Source: Gordionus sp. m RMFG-2023
Taxonomy: Eukaryota > Nematomorpha > Gordioida > Chordodea > Parachordodidae
Direction: 5' to 3'
DNA length: 64,000 nt
NCBI RefSeq assembly: GCF_954871325.1
Contig: NC_088775.1
Location: 68,611,561 to 68,675,560 of the forward strand
A program made the translations under genes and the position numbers. Within the stretch, counting starts at the first letter, position 1. Each line of letters begins with the position of its first letter. Below are positions 35,276 to 48,514 of the stretch, piece by piece. The notes under the pieces were generated by a model. That model was not told where the DNA came from, did not search any database, and saw only the letters and a program-made list of their open reading frames with translations.

Positions 35276-36440
35276 CTTTATATTATATATTTAATAAATA
35301 ATCTCTTATTTAAAATATAGTAAGATATTTTTTTAAAATAAAATTACCCTAAAATATGTAAGAAGGGTCATTTTGAGTAAAATAATATATTTTCAATTGA
35401 CCCCCTTCAATTTCTCTGTGAATTGGCATGAAACATAGCCACATATAAAAACAAATGTACCCCACCCAGAAAAATAAATTATTTCATAACTTTAGTTCCT
35501 AAAGTATTATAGTTAGTGTTATGATATTTTATATTCAAATTTTATTATTTGATAATCTGGTATTTTATATATTTAATTACAATTTAGTTGTTTAATTTTC
35601 ATTTTCATTTTCACTTTCATTTTATATAATTTATGGTTTTAAATTATATATTAAATACATGTTTTTGAAAGGAAATAATGATATTTTGTTTTTTGATTAT
35701 CAATATGTTCTCAATTAATATATAGGTAGAGAGGGAGAGAGCTACACATTGATCTATAGTTCTGTTTATTTTTATGGTAAAAATGTAAAATACCAATCCT
35801 ATTACCCTGAACTCCCCTACCTCCTTGCTATTCTGGAGCTACTAAATATTGTCAATTTTTATTTTTATTTATTTTTGTCATAACAAATAAAATAAATTAA
35901 CTTTTATGGTCAATTGATTTTTTTGTAAAAAGTAAATTATATATATAGTTGACATTTATAATATAATACATAGTTATATTCCCTTTAAATGCTAATTACC
36001 AGAATAGAAAACAATTTCATTCCAGATCTTAGTTTAACATTTCAATTTTATAACAGTTTATAAGTTCTTTAAAATTTGATTGTCAAGGAGAAATAAAAAT
36101 TAAGTGAGATTTAAAAAAAAAAATATAAGGATAAAATAATCATTAAAAAATCAAAAAAATATTATATAGGATGAAGAAAAGGAAAAAGAATTGTTAAAAA
36201 TGACATAAAAATATAAAAGTGGAGAAAGATACCATGAAAAATAAATATATTATTTTTAATAAGACAAAAAAGATTTATCAAAAGAAGAAAAATAAATTAA
36301 GAAAAGATAAGAAAAATAAAGATAAAATTCACTTAAAGAGAATGCAAAAAGTTAGAAATAAAGTAAGGAAAAATAAAAATTTAAGAATTTATAATTTTTT
36401 TTTGGATTAAAAATCTATTCTTTTGTATATTAAAAAATAG
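35276..36440 (-). other. SMG5 intron 4, segment between exon 5 and the giant element
   Basis: AT-rich intron sequence with a purine-rich stretch near 36120-36400 that gives a Lys-rich chance ORF. No gene is supported. Confidence 0.5.
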
Positions 36441-37892
36441 GGGAATGACTAAAATACGCGTCCCCGAAAACTACGCGTTCCGGGTCAAAACGACTTATTT
36501 TTATTATTATTAATAGGAAATCTTATTAAGCTTTATAATATGAGTTAGAAAATGTTTTTTTTAATTTAAAAAAAATACAGTAACTAAATAAAATTTATAA
36601 AAATTTATTTTTTAAAAAAATAAACTACGCGTCCCTACGCGTCCCCGGTCAAAATACAGTTTTTTTAAAAAATAAAAACAGATTCATATTTAACTCATTA
36701 AAAGAATACAGAATATGTAAATATTATATTTTAAAGTATTTTATAACTTAGTGATTTTTTCAATTTTCAAAAAAATTTTTTTTTTGGCTAAACTACGCGT
36801 CCCCGGTCAAAATACAGTTTTTTTAAAAAAATCAAAACAAATTCATATTTAGCTCATTAAAAGAATACAGAATATGTAAATATTATATTTTAAAGTATTT
36901 TATAACTTAGTGATTTTTTGAAAAAACACTTTTTTTTCAAAAACACTAAGCGTCCCCGGTCAAAAAACAGTTTTTTTTTTAAAATAAAAGCAGATTCATG
37001 TTTAGCTTTTCAAGGAGATTCAGAAAATGGTATTAATAAAAAAAAATTTTTTCGAAAAATTTTTTTTTTGGCTAAACTACGCGTCCCCGGTCAAAATACA
37101 GTTTTTTTTAAAAAATCAAAACAGATTCATATTTAGCTCATTAAAAGAATACAGAATATGTAAATATTATATATTAAAGTATTTAATAACTTAGTGATTT
37201 TTTGAAAAAACACTTTTTTTCGAAAACATTACGCGTCCCCGGTCAAAAAACCGTTTTTTTAAAAAATAAAAGCAGATTCATGTTTAGCTTTTTAAGGAGA
37301 TTCAGAAAATGGTATTAATAAAAAAAATTAAAAAAAATTTTTTTTTTGGCTAAACTACGCGTCCCCGGTCAAAATACAGTTTTTTTAAAAAAATCAAAAC
37401 AGATTCATATTTAGCTCATTAAAAGAATACAGAATATGTAAATATTATATATTAAAGTATTTAATAACTTAGTGATTTTTTGAAAAAACACTTTTTTTCT
37501 AAAACACTACGCGTCCCCGGTCAAAAGATCCGTTTTTTTTTAAAAATAAAAGCAGATTCATGTTTAGCTTTTCAGGGAGATTCAGAAAATGGTATTAATA
37601 AAAAAAAATTAAAAAAAATTTTTTTTGGCTAAACTACGCGTCGGTCAAAATACAGTTTTTTTTTTAAAATCAAAACAGATTCATATTTAGCTCATTAAAA
37701 GAATACAGAATATGTAAATATTATATTTTAAACTATTTTATAACTTAGTAATTTTTTGAAAAACACTTTTTTTGTCAAAAACACTACGCGCCGGTCAAAA
37801 TACAGTTTTTTTTAAAAAATCAAAACAGATTCATATTTAACTCATTAAAAGAATACAGAATATGTAAATATTATATTTTAAAGTATATTGTA
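36441..37892. repeat. left terminal satellite arm of the giant element
   Basis: About ten copies of ACGCGTCCCCGGTCAAAA, roughly 130-165 bp apart, in alternating unit types: one with TTAGCTCATTAAAAGAATAC, one with TTAGCTTTTCAAGGAGATTC. The ORF at 36918-37136 is a shadow. Confidence 0.9.
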
Positions 37893-38815
37893 TTTTTTTT
37901 CCTATTTTGTAAATTTTCTAAAAATTATTTAATATTTTATAGGGTTCGAAATGTAAGGGAATTATTTTCCGGGGTATTTTTTTCGGGGGATTTTTCTTTC
38001 AGGGTATTTTTTTTCCGGTGAATTTTTTTCAAGGGGGTTTTTTTTCTGGGGAATAATTTCCCGGGAAATTATTTTCCTAGATTTCTTAGTGACAACCATA
38101 AATGATTTAAGGTCTCAAAAAAAAATTATATCAGCAACTTATAAATTTGTATAACTTTATTTTGGAATTATATATTAACCTAATATTATGTGTTTATTAT
38201 CTCTAATATTTATTTAAAATTTTATAATTCAAACTTAATATGTTATGAGATATAGCTAATCAAAATTTGGGGTAAAATAGACTCCACCTATGTAGTTACG
38301 GGAATTTTTTCCCCCTTTTTAGTCAAGGGTTAAATCTTATTTTTCTAAAAAAATCATGTCTTTATAAATATTATTAATTAGCCTATACTCTTGGGATTTA
38401 GAATCAACATTTATATTACATCTCAATAAATATCATGCTATATACAAATTTTTTTTTAAATGATCGTTTATTTATTATTTATATACCACACCAGCATATG
38501 CAAATCAATATAAAAATAAAAAAGTATACTGTATCATCACATTAGGGTAATATTTAAAAAAAAACAATAATAAGAATATCATATAATGTTGTAAAGACTA
38601 TTATCGTTCCCAATATCGTCTTTGATTCGTCTGAAGACTTTATCTGTAAAATAAAATAAATACTATAATTTATTAATATATTGCTTTTGATCTTTATTTT
38701 AATGTTTAGTTTTAATATTATGGTTTTAGCCATAAAAAGGTGGAAAATAATCAATTTTCACCTTTTTATGTTACCGCTCTTAGCCGCGTGGAGGCAACCA
38801 TAAAAAGAGCTTTTA

Positions 38816-39104
38816 GGTCTTAGTTAAAAAAAATACCAAGACCATGGATATATAACAGGTTTAAAATTTTAAACCTGAAATATAACCAAAATATAATATA
38901 TTAAAAAATTTACATTAATTTAAAAAAAATAAATTAAAGAAAAAAATATATTTATCATAATCTACTTTTAGGTCTTAGTTTAAAAAAATACCAAGACCAT
39001 GGATATATAACAGGTTTAAAATTTTAAACCTGAAATATAACCAAAATATAATATATTAAAAAATTTACATTAATTTAAAAAATAAATTAAAGAAAAAAAT
39101 TAGT
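38816..39104. repeat. tandem duplication in the palindrome, left arm
   Basis: Two copies of about 150 bp, each starting CTTTTAGGTCTTAGTT and containing TACCAAGACCATGGATATAT. The same duplication appears inverted at 39937-40230, so it predates the palindrome. Confidence 0.85.
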
Positions 39105-39438
39105 CTACTCTAACATCGCATCTTCATCATTATGCTCATTAGATATGACAGTTAAATTATTAACCTGTGACGCCAAGTCAACGTTGATTTGGCTTCGGGG
39201 ATATTGCCGATAGGGGATTCGGTACGTCTGGAATGGTCTCAGATCGGGAGGGAGGCAGAACTAGCGGCATGACGTTTGTCTCCACAACATCACGATAGCT
39301 TCGGCGCACTGGGGGTTCTGGACAGAACCTTACGATATGGTCTCCCCCACATCTGTAACAGATCGGGGGTTCAAATATTATATTCCATAAGGTAAAATTT
39401 GATATTTAATATATTTTTTTTATCTTCTATTTTTATAG

Positions 39439-39861
39439 ATGACCTCAACTGTCCGTGTAGGCAACTATCTCATACGACTTCAAATCCGCATGATTGATGG
39501 CTCAGTGGAGTCAGACAACTGGCTGGAGGATGCCAGGCTTGAAGCATCAAGGTTATATGGGCAGATGCTCAATATAGGACCTATTACCAGATCTACTCGA
39601 GACAGACAGTCTCGTAGGTCCCGAAGCCCAAGACGAAACTATGGTTCCTTCTCCAGAGGCTCCAGAGAACCCCCGATCTGTTACAGATGTGGGGGAGACC
39701 ATATCGTAAGGTTCTGTCCAGAACCCCCAGTGCGCCGAAGCTATCGTGATGTTGTGGAGACAAACGTCATGCCGCAAGTTCTGCCTCCCTCCCGATCTGA
39801 GACCATTCCAGACGTACCGAATCCCCTATCGGCAATATCCCCGAAGCCAAGTCAACGTTGA
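39439..39861 (+). CDS. zinc-knuckle protein of the palindromic MULE derivative
   Basis: A 140-codon intact ORF preceded by a TTTTATAG that could act as an acceptor. It has an N-terminal helical part (WLEDARLEASRLYGQMLNI), an Arg/Ser patch RRSRSPRRN, and a knuckle CYRCGGDHIVRFC (Cys, 2, Cys, 3, His, 4, Cys). It is clearly related to the ORF at 52498. Such basic plus knuckle proteins usually bind nucleic acid. Its second half lies in the palindrome arm and is also encoded, inverted, at 39107-39371. Confidence 0.7.
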   Translation: MTSTVRVGNYLIRLQIRMIDGSVESDNWLEDARLEASRLYGQMLNIGPITRSTRDRQSRRSRSPRRNYGSFSRGSREPPICYRCGGDHIVRFCPEPPVRRSYRDVVETNVMPQVLPPSRSETIPDVPNPLSAISPKPSQR

Positions 39862-39936
39862 CTTGGCGTCACAGGTTAATAATTTAACTGTCATATCTAA
39901 TGAGCATAATGATGAAGATGCGATGTTAGAGTAGAC

Positions 39937-40230
39937 TAATTTTTTTCTTTAATTTATTTTTTTAAATTAATGTAAATTTTTTAATATATTATATTTTGGT
40001 TATATTTCAGGTTTAAAATTTTAAACCTGTTATATATCCATGGTCTTGGTATTTTTTTAAACTAAGACCTAAAAGTAGATTATGATAAATATATTTTTTT
40101 CTTTAATTTATTTTTTTTAAATTAATGTAAATTTTTTAATATATTATATTTTGGTTATATTTCAGGTTTAAAATTTTAAACCTGTTATATATCCATGGTC
40201 TTGGTATTTTTTTTAACTAAGACCTAAAAG
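39937..40230. repeat. tandem duplication in the palindrome, right arm
   Basis: Mirror of 38816-39104. Confidence 0.85.
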
Positions 40231-41128
40231 CTCTTTTTATGGTTGCCTCCACGCGGCTAAGAGCGGTAACATAAAAAGGTGAAAATTGATTATTTTCCAC
40301 CTTTTTATGGCTAAAACCATAATATTAAAACTAAACATTAAAATAAAGATCAAAAGCAATATATTAATAAATTATAGTATTTATTTTATTTTACAGATAA
40401 AGTCTTCAGACGAATCAAAGACGATATTGGGAACGATAATAGTCTTTACAACATTATATGATATTCTTATTATTGTTTTTTTTTAAATATTACCCTAATG
40501 TGATGATACAGTATACTTTTTTATTTTTATATTGATTTGCATATGCTGGTGTGGTATATAAATAATAAATAAACGATCATTTAAAAAAAAATTTGTATAT
40601 TTCGTCTAATAGCATGATAATTATTGAGATGTAATATAAATGTTGATTCTAAATCCCAAGAGTATAGGCTAATTAATAATATTTATAAAGACATGATTTT
40701 TTTAGAAAAATAAGATTTAACCCTTGACTAAAAAGGGGGAAAAAACTCCCGTAACTACATAGATGGAGTCTATTTTACCCCAAATTTTGATTATCTAGAT
40801 CTCATAACATATTAAGTTTGAGATATAAAATTTTAAATATATATTGGAGATAATAAACACATAATCTTAGGTTAATATATACTTCCAAAATAAAGTTATG
40901 CAAATTTTCAAAGTTGCTGATATAATTTTTTTTTGAGACCTTAAATCATTTATGGTTGTCACTAAGGAATCTAGGAAAATAATTTCCCGGAAAATTACTC
41001 CCCAGAAAAAAAACCCATTTGAAAAAAATTCCCCGGAAAAAAATATACCCCGGAAAATAATTCCCTTACATTTTGATCCCTATAAAATATTAAATAATTT
41101 TTAGAAAATTTACAAAATAGGAAAAAAA

Positions 41129-43267
41129 TCCCCAAATGAAATATTATGTAAAATTTTCGAGAAAATCAACAAAATTAAAAAAATTCTTATAATATTTTTC
41201 CAAATAAAAATTACCCTGATTAAATAGTTAAACAAAATTATGAATAATAACTAGTGCTTTATATTAAACCTAACCAAATTTTTAAATTATTATTAATTAA
41301 TCATAACCAATATAATGTATAATGTTATGGCTTATTCCGACCCCAGGTTTGGTGATAATTAAAGTAATGATAATGGCTAGCCCAGATTTTTTATTTTCGC
41401 CAGGATTTATAAATTCATACCAATTTTTGACCTCTGCACTACTATAATTAAATCAAAATGTTTTTTAAATTAAATTTGAGGTTTTAAATAATAAAACGAA
41501 ATTTAAATATATATAGTTCACCTATTTTCATCAACTTTTAGATATTATTTTTAAAGATCAAATTTTTATTTTAAAAAAATATTATTTTTACACAAATTAT
41601 TAATCATTTCCCTTAAGTTTTTAAAAGGATATTAAAAATCTAAACCATAGCCTTCTAAAAAATAGCCGTTTTTTCAAGTTGGTTATTTAATATATGAAGT
41701 CTATTGCTGATAATTTTTAAAAATATATTTCTATGCCCAAACTTGTTTGTCATTAGTTGGCAAAAATAATAGCATGACTTTTACTAATTCTTAAATAGCG
41801 CCCCTTTTTGTTTTTAATGCTAATGACGGGCATATTAAATAATTATATATATAAATTATAATATTTATAAAATATGATTGATTTGGATAAATATTTTTCT
41901 GAAAATTTATAATCAGATACAAATTTTAAAATCAATAGTAGGGGGAGACTGGTGATAGTCGAAACAATTTTTACAAAATTGGCTATAGCTCCTAGTTTTT
42001 TTTAGTTAATATAAATAATAATATATGATTAGATACCGAAAACTATACTCTATAAAGGTGCCTTATAAAATAATTTAAGAATATACATTTTTGTACTCAC
42101 TTTACTCAATAAAGATTTTAAAGGTTTAAAAAAAAAATCTTTTTTTTAAAATTTTATTTGTGGTAATAGTCAAAATTTTGTCTAACAAGCCCCAATAGCG
42201 GGATGAGGCAAACCACTTGAGCCCCCTCCCCCTCCTCATGGGAAATATAAGGTGGTTACATGATCTGTTTTCAATTCATAGTAGATGATGGAAATAATCT
42301 CCCTCTTTCTAGGAAAATATTTGTTTTCACTTTTTCAATTTTAAATTGCAACCATAATTTTCATCTACTATAAAAATCTATCATGTTTTCTTTCTAAGAT
42401 CTCACAAATCTATACTTTTTATGCTTTCTAGTAACTTATAAAGTATCACAGCTACCAACCGGTTTATCCATTCTTATATTTTAAGATTGCTTTATATCGC
42501 TTAGAATTAAAATAGAAATAATGCCTAAAAAAAATCATCAAACGTCGATACTCAACTTTCAGAAAATACTGAATAAAATTTTTTAAAAATATTTTTGCTA
42601 TTTTAGCGGCAGGGTTATTTTTGATAATTATAAATTATTCGGGTAATTTTTTTCGGGTTTTTTTTCCGGGGATTTATTTTCCCCTATTTTAATTTTAAAT
42701 CTAAAAAATGGGGAATTTATTTCCGGGGAATATTTTTCCATGTAATTATTTTCCAGGGGATTTTTTTCCTGGAGTATTTCTTTCCGGGGATTTTTTTTCC
42801 GCTTAACCGTCACTTAGCATTGCGGACATATATTACATTAACACTTACATGACTATTATTATCATCTTATTTTTATTAAAAAAAATTATAAACTTGCCTG
42901 CTCTGAGTAATATACAAAATAACAAGTTTTTATTAGTTTAAAGAAACACGACAACTGTATTTTTTTTATACTTCACTCTTTATTATCCCCCTACCCCCCC
43001 CCCCCTTTTAACTAATTTTTTTTAAATTCACTAGAATATTAATATATTTTAATTTATTCATTTCCTATTTTTATTTATAATCTTATAAAATTTATGATTT
43101 ATAATTTACTTTTTATATAAAAACATATGTCATAATCCGAAATCATGATAAATGTAAATCTCATTTTATTTTTTATTATTTTTATAAATTACAAATTAAA
43201 ACAAAATAATATTTATATTATCAAAAAGAAATAAATTTTGAAAAGAGGATAAAAATACCACATTAAC
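41129..43267. other. giant element interior, no gene
   Basis: AT-rich with a CCGGGGAATTTTTTTCC-type low-complexity tract at 42630-42800, which resembles the outer palindrome arm at 37950-38090. It also holds the repeat at 41940-42225. No coding signal. Confidence 0.5.
41940..42225. repeat. interspersed repeat, copy 1
   Basis: Begins GTAGGGGGAGACTGGTGATA and ends GGATGAGGCAAACCACTT. It matches 53871-54100 block by block (GATTAGATACC, TATAAAGGTGCCTTATAAAA). Confidence 0.75.
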
Positions 43268-43275
43268 CTTACTAT

Positions 43276-43499
43276 TAGTGTTGTTAAATGGCTCGTTTTG
43301 AGCCGATTTTTTAAAACGGCTAACTCCATATTATAGCCAGAAAAATATTGCCGAAACCTCGAGATTTCGTTAATATATTTCAAGACCTTTGTTCCTTCTA
43401 TGAACAAAATCTTCAGGTTTGCGTGGTATTTTTCTGGATGAAATATTGAGTTAGCCGTTTTTAAAAATTGGCTCAAAACGAGCCGTTTAAACAACAATA
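43276..43499. mobile_element. 224-bp hAT-type MITE
   Basis: Ends TAGTGTTGTTAAATGGCTCG and CGAGCCGTTTAAACAACAATA-like, with an 8-bp duplication CTTACTAT (43268-43275 and 43500-43507). Inner sequence ACGGCTAACTC mirrors GAGTTAGCCGT. The ORF on the minus strand is a shadow. Confidence 0.85.
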
Positions 43500-43569
43500 C
43501 TTACTATATTCTTACATAACAAAGTAAAACATTAACATTAAGCCTCTTTTTTACTATTTTTGAAAATTT

Positions 43570-43790
43570 AATTAATATATCTAAAAGACCTGCAGGCTCG
43601 AAACACTACCCAGAATTTTTTTTAATATATCCGCGCCGGGCCTATTTTTTATAAAAATTTATACATTATGTCTAATATAATTTTAAAAAATTCGTAGCCA
43701 GACCTGAAAATTATTTTTTAAAATAATAAGGGCCGGGCCTAAAATTTTTAAAACATGGCTGGATGGTGTGGCACCATTAAGTTGGTTTTT
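43570..43790. repeat. GC-islet repeat, possible MITE
   Basis: GACCTGCAGGCTCG and GCCGGGCCT motifs at the left are mirrored by AGGGCCGGGCCT towards the right. It is similar in style to 47885-48085. No clear ends. Confidence 0.35.
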
Positions 43791-43799
43791 TATTTATAA

Positions 43800-45017
43800 A
43801 TTTTATTGAACGTTATCCCGTAAATCGCCCTACCCCGATCTCCCATATATTTTATTTTCTAATATAATAGGCTATTTCCTAATTATTTTTAAAATTTTAA
43901 ATTTTTTAAATTTAAACGCAATATTTTTTATTTTCTAAAAACCTGTGAATATATTTTAGAACATTGCTCCCATAAAATACAAAGTAGGGGAGACCGAGGA
44001 TAGTTCGTATATTTTTTGACTAATCTGAATAAGTATAGCGTATTCTGAATCCCATAATTATAGACTTTTTGAAATAATTAATATATATTTTATATAGACT
44101 TTATTTTTTTAATAAATTAATTAAAAAAATTTTTTTTTGTCCCAACCTTGACAGACTCTGTGTACGTTGGGACACACATGTGTGATAGTAGGGAAACTCA
44201 TCAAATAGAGGTCTAAATAAATTTAAACATTTAAAATCAGTTATCCAGTATACTATTAGCAAATTTATTGTAATTCATAACCAATAACGATATTAAATAA
44301 AATTTAGCAAAATTTAGGAAATTTATTTTGATTTTACATAAAAATAGTGAAAAATAATAGAAGCCAAACATTTTTATTGTAATTCCGCATTAATAGTAAA
44401 TGAAATAAGCTGAAATGGCGTGTCCAAATTATATATAAATAACATCTAAAATCATATGAATTCATGTTTATTGATTATGAAAATTTGTAAGATGAAAAAT
44501 AGGAGCCTTTCCTCGTATCTTGCTTATTTGCGACATAAAAGTTTTATAGTTTTTTATTAGATCATATTTAATGATTTAAAGCATATAATTAATATATAAA
44601 ATCATTTATAAAAAAAATGAGAACATTATCCACAATCTATGCAAATAAAGATAGGATTAACTGCAGCATATTTCATAAATTTATTAAGATATTATTTTTT
44701 TAAACTATTTATAGAATAATTAAATTAATATTTATTGTTTTTTTTTAACAAAAAAGTATAGCCTTCTCGTCTCACAACGTCAAAACTAAAAGATTCAAAG
44801 TACATATAACTTATATTTAAACATATATTTTTGTTTTTCAATTGGATTAATATAATTTAATTTTAAAGATCTATTATTTACCGTATATTTATTTAATTAT
44901 TTTAAATTTTTATTTTATCATAAAAAATATATTTAAACCAATATCATAAAAATAAAATTAAAAAAATAAATATTAAGTTAATTTTATTAAAAAAATAAAG
45001 ATTTAATAAATTTATTA
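43800..45017. other. giant element interior, no gene
   Basis: Contains CCTACCCCGATCTCCCA near 43835 and its relative GTAGGGGAGACCGAGGATAG near 43985 in opposite orientation. This suggests a small inverted repeat of the family also seen at 41940 and 53871. Otherwise featureless. Confidence 0.4.
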
Positions 45018-45025
45018 TATGAGCT

Positions 45026-46146
45026 CAGGGTTGCCAGATATTTTTCACTAGAAAGAGTGAGTTTTTCTTTTATAAAAATTTATGGGGGGTTTCTTCCCCC
45101 ATATACCCCAAATTTGCGGGCCTTCGGCCCTCTTTATCCCCGTCTTCGGCCGGGTTTATCGATATTGTAAACATACTTAAGTTAATGTTTTATTTAATAT
45201 AAGAATTTTTTTTAAGCCAATATTAAATTTAATAGTTTTTATTGATATATTAATAACAAATATGATACATTATTTTACAATGCTTATAAATTTAGAATAT
45301 TAATAATTATTATATTTCATGGATGATTTTAAAAGTGGCAATAAATGTTTTCCATCAGCACTGTGGAGATAGGCTGAAAACTCTTTACATGAATTTTTAT
45401 AAATGTGCCTAACCATAAGTTCGGCTTCTAATCATGATAAGTGTAATCTATTTCGTTCTTTTCGCCAAGCATTAGCCATTAGACTGAATATCCTCTCTGA
45501 TGAAGCAGTTGATTAATTAGATTCATGATCATTTTTATAAAATAATTTAGCAATATCTAAATTAAATTAAACTAATAATTTGTAAGTGTATGTATAATTA
45601 TTTAATTTTATTTAAATTTTACTATTTTTTAATATATGATTAATAAAATCCATAAGTTATTATTTAAATTCCTATTATACTTGAACCTTATAAACTATTT
45701 ACAAATTGAATTTGTATTGTTGGTAGGTAATTATTAAATGAATATGAATTTTATATGTTAATTTTAGTATTACCTGATACGTGATATATAGCACTTTTGC
45801 CCTAGCGTTGAAGATTTAACAAAGCTACGCTAGGTTTTCCTCATATAAACTATTAAAAAAAATTTAAAAATGAATATAAATTTAAAAATATATGATTGGT
45901 TAGTTGAACCATTAACAAATACTACAATTTTTTTAAATATTTTATAATAAAATTATTTTTTATATTTGTTTTTAAAAATATTTAAAAAATTTAAAAACGT
46001 GAGAAAAAATGTGAGACTAAGCGTGATTATTTTAATTTACTCAAAAAACGTGATAAAAGCGTGAGGTGTCAGAAAACGTGAGTAAGTAAAAAATTTGGTA
46101 AGAAATCGTGAGAATCACGGCTAAATCGTGACATCGGGCAACCCTA
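45026..46146 (-). mobile_element. 1.1-kb hAT relic
   Basis: Ends CAGGGTTGCCAGAT and ATCGGGCAACCCTA, with an 8-bp duplication TATGAGCT (45018-45025 and 46147-46154). Minus-strand sequence at about 45320-45520 reads TASSERIFSLMANAWRKERN then RLHLS, and after a stop LEAELMVRHIYKNSCKEFSA. This is a hAT dimerisation domain. Confidence 0.88.
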
Positions 46147-46359
46147 TATGAGCTAGATGATATTATGTGAAAGTTGTTTATCTGGTAAGTCAAAACATAG
46201 TATGTATTAACAAGCCATATACTATGTGTTAACTGGGCCATTATATATTATATAAGTATTTTAATATAACTATTAAATAATACAATATGAAATACTTGCA
46301 GACATTTCTTATATATTTCCTCATTTTTTAGATAAATAAAAATAAATTATACTATAATA

Positions 46360-46420
46360 CAGTGGCGTATCTAGGATTTTCCTATAGGGGGGGGGGGTTT
46401 AGGGGGGCCTTTGCTTCCCT
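46360..46420. repeat. solo transposon end
   Basis: CAGTGGCGTATCTAGGATTT followed by a G-rich run looks like a hAT or similar terminal repeat. No partner end was found nearby. Confidence 0.35.
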
Positions 46421-46813
46421 AACCTATAATTTTAAATAATTATTAGATATTAGTAATAAAATATTTTTTTTTAAATTTTGCTTTTTAAAGCATTTGCGTT
46501 TATCTGTAAAGACATTTTAGGGAATATAGTTTTATATTTTATGAATAAGAATTTTATATCAGGATTTTCTTTAAAAATACTAATATTTTTATAATTTTAT
46601 AAATAAATTATTTCAAATTTGTTGAGTAGAAAAATTTAAATCATGATTAACAAGCATATAGTTGAAGACTATTATAATTCATCAAATAATATTTGTATTA
46701 ATAATTTATTTCATTAAAAATGTTGGATGTTATCTTTTAAAATATAAAATTACAATTGTAAACATTTGTTTAGTATATATATCCTTAAATGTTTTACAAT
46801 GTTGCAAGTTGAG

Positions 46814-48514
46814 CAGGCGCGTACGCAGCGGGGGGGGGCAGGGGGACAAATCTCCCCCAAAGCCAAAAAATGCAGATGCCGGATTATATTTTTCAAAAAT
46901 ATTATAGTTAATATTAATTTATATTTGTTAATATTTATTCTTATCTCATATATACATATATATATATATATATTTAATTACATTTATTTATCACATTCAT
47001 CTACTAAGTTATTTTATCAATCAATTTCGATTTCAAGTTTTCCTTGGTGTAATTTACCTATTATTTTCAAATTTTAGTGGCGTAATATTTATCTAAATTT
47101 CTAATAAAATAATAATTATCTCTGAAACTCCATGTCCAACAGGGAGAAAAAAATTGCAAGCTTGTCCAACGAGATCGAGTCTCCGCCACAGTAACAGCTA
47201 TTTTGGAGTTAGAAGAGCTGATTATTAATGCTATTACTGAAATATCACAATGGCTTGAAAGAAATATTTCCTCAGAAGCAAGAAAATTATTGGATTCAAT
47301 ACTTATTCCAAATTTTTTTTCTCATTAGAATGTATTATTTAATTATACAACTATTTTATGTAATACTTTTCAAAAACATAACATTGACTTGATTAAGAAG
47401 ATGAGAATAGCGGAGAGCATTTTATTAGAACTCAAGGAAATAGAGCTAGTGTTGTTGAAGAATTTCATATTTTATATGTTATTGTTGAGTCAAAAGCAGA
47501 GCTATACGTGTTAAATAATTGTCCCCCTCGACTTGCAGCAAGCAAGCTCATCATCAAAACATTAATATAGGATCAGTAGAAGAGTATTATAAAACAAATG
47601 TCCCCTCTCCCAACCTTTTTCATATGGTGATAGAAAAAAAATATAAATATTTGTTATATTTTTATCATGAAGATGTTAAAATATCTTATGATGCCTTATT
47701 AGCTGAATAACTATGATTAAAAGATTAACTATGGTTGATACAGTCCCAAAAAATGCTATGGATGCTTTTATTTCAAACACATTTTAGATTATACTCCCAA
47801 TTATTAAAATGGTTATATATATATTAGCAGCTCTTTAGTAAACTAATGAGAGAACCTTCACTTTTTTAAGAAGAATAATAGAGCCTTGCAGAGGTACCAT
47901 TTGCAGGACCAGGCCCAGATTTTTTTTAAAAATTTTTTCCGGCCCGGGTTTTTTTTAAAAAATTTTCAGGCCCAGCCCGAATTTTTTAAAATAAATTAAA
48001 TTACGAGCCCGGCCCGGGTATATTTAAAAAAATTAAAATACGGTCCGGCTCGGAAGCCGGGCCTGCAAGTCTGTGAAAAACATACCTATGAAATACAACA
48101 TCTGAAAGTAGATTGAATGATTTGGATCTTTTGAATATTCATAGACATTTACAAGCAAGGATTGATAATTGAAAAATTAGCTCATACAAAATACAATTAT
48201 TCCTAAGAAACTTTTTGTGTATTAATTTATATTTACAACATTTAAATTTTTTATACTTTATATATTTTAAAAGCTCAAAAAATTCAAATTTCAATTTTGG
48301 GTCATTTAAGTGATTCATATCGTGGGTTATATTCACTTTATATTTTATGATTCACATTTAAATGCCGGTTTATATATATAATTTTTTTAATTCACATTAG
48401 TTTAAAATTGTGTATTAGAAAAGTTATTAATCCTAATAAATTTATGCTTAGTATTTTTAATTAAAAATATTATTATCCCCCCCCCCCCAGACCAAATTCC
48501 TGTGTACGCGCCTG
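46814..48514 (+). mobile_element. 1.7-kb hAT relic
   Basis: Ends CAGGCGCGTACGCAG and CTGTGTACGCGCCTG, each next to a homopolymer of G or C, with an 8-bp duplication AAGTTGAG (46806-46813 and 48515-48522). Internal plus-strand pieces include a C-terminal ERTFTFLRRIIE near 47850, the hAT dimerisation motif, in broken frames. A GC-rich repeat at 47885-48085 is inserted near its 3' end. Confidence 0.9.
47885..48085. repeat. GC-rich repeat inside the hAT relic
   Basis: Repeated CGGCCCGGGT and CAGGCCCAGCCC blocks separated by A/T runs. GCCTTGCAGA at the left and GCAAGTCTGTG at the right suggest a small MITE. Confidence 0.5.

Larger units (their letters stand above)
37893..41128. mobile_element. 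3.2-kb palindrome with a zinc-knuckle ORF at its centre
   Basis: The left arm 37893-39371 is the inverse of the right arm 39674-41128; the unique centre is 39372-39673. Inner parts of the arms are almost identical (one difference seen in the first 260 bp), while the outer parts have several differences and indels. The arms contain the 3' end of the zinc-knuckle ORF and the same downstream block found after the MULE ORF2 at 52.98-53.3 kb. It therefore looks like a snap-back derivative of that MULE's right side. Confidence 0.88.

Noticed and set aside
36219-36410. Lys-rich 63-codon ORF
   Set aside because: Purine-rich low-complexity tract in SMG5 intron 4; no sign of a real protein.
38554-40486. 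Identical 66-codon ORF at both ends of the palindrome
   Set aside because: Identity is explained by the palindrome arms; composition is hydrophobic and Ile/Lys-rich as expected from AT-rich DNA, and the other strand encodes nothing.
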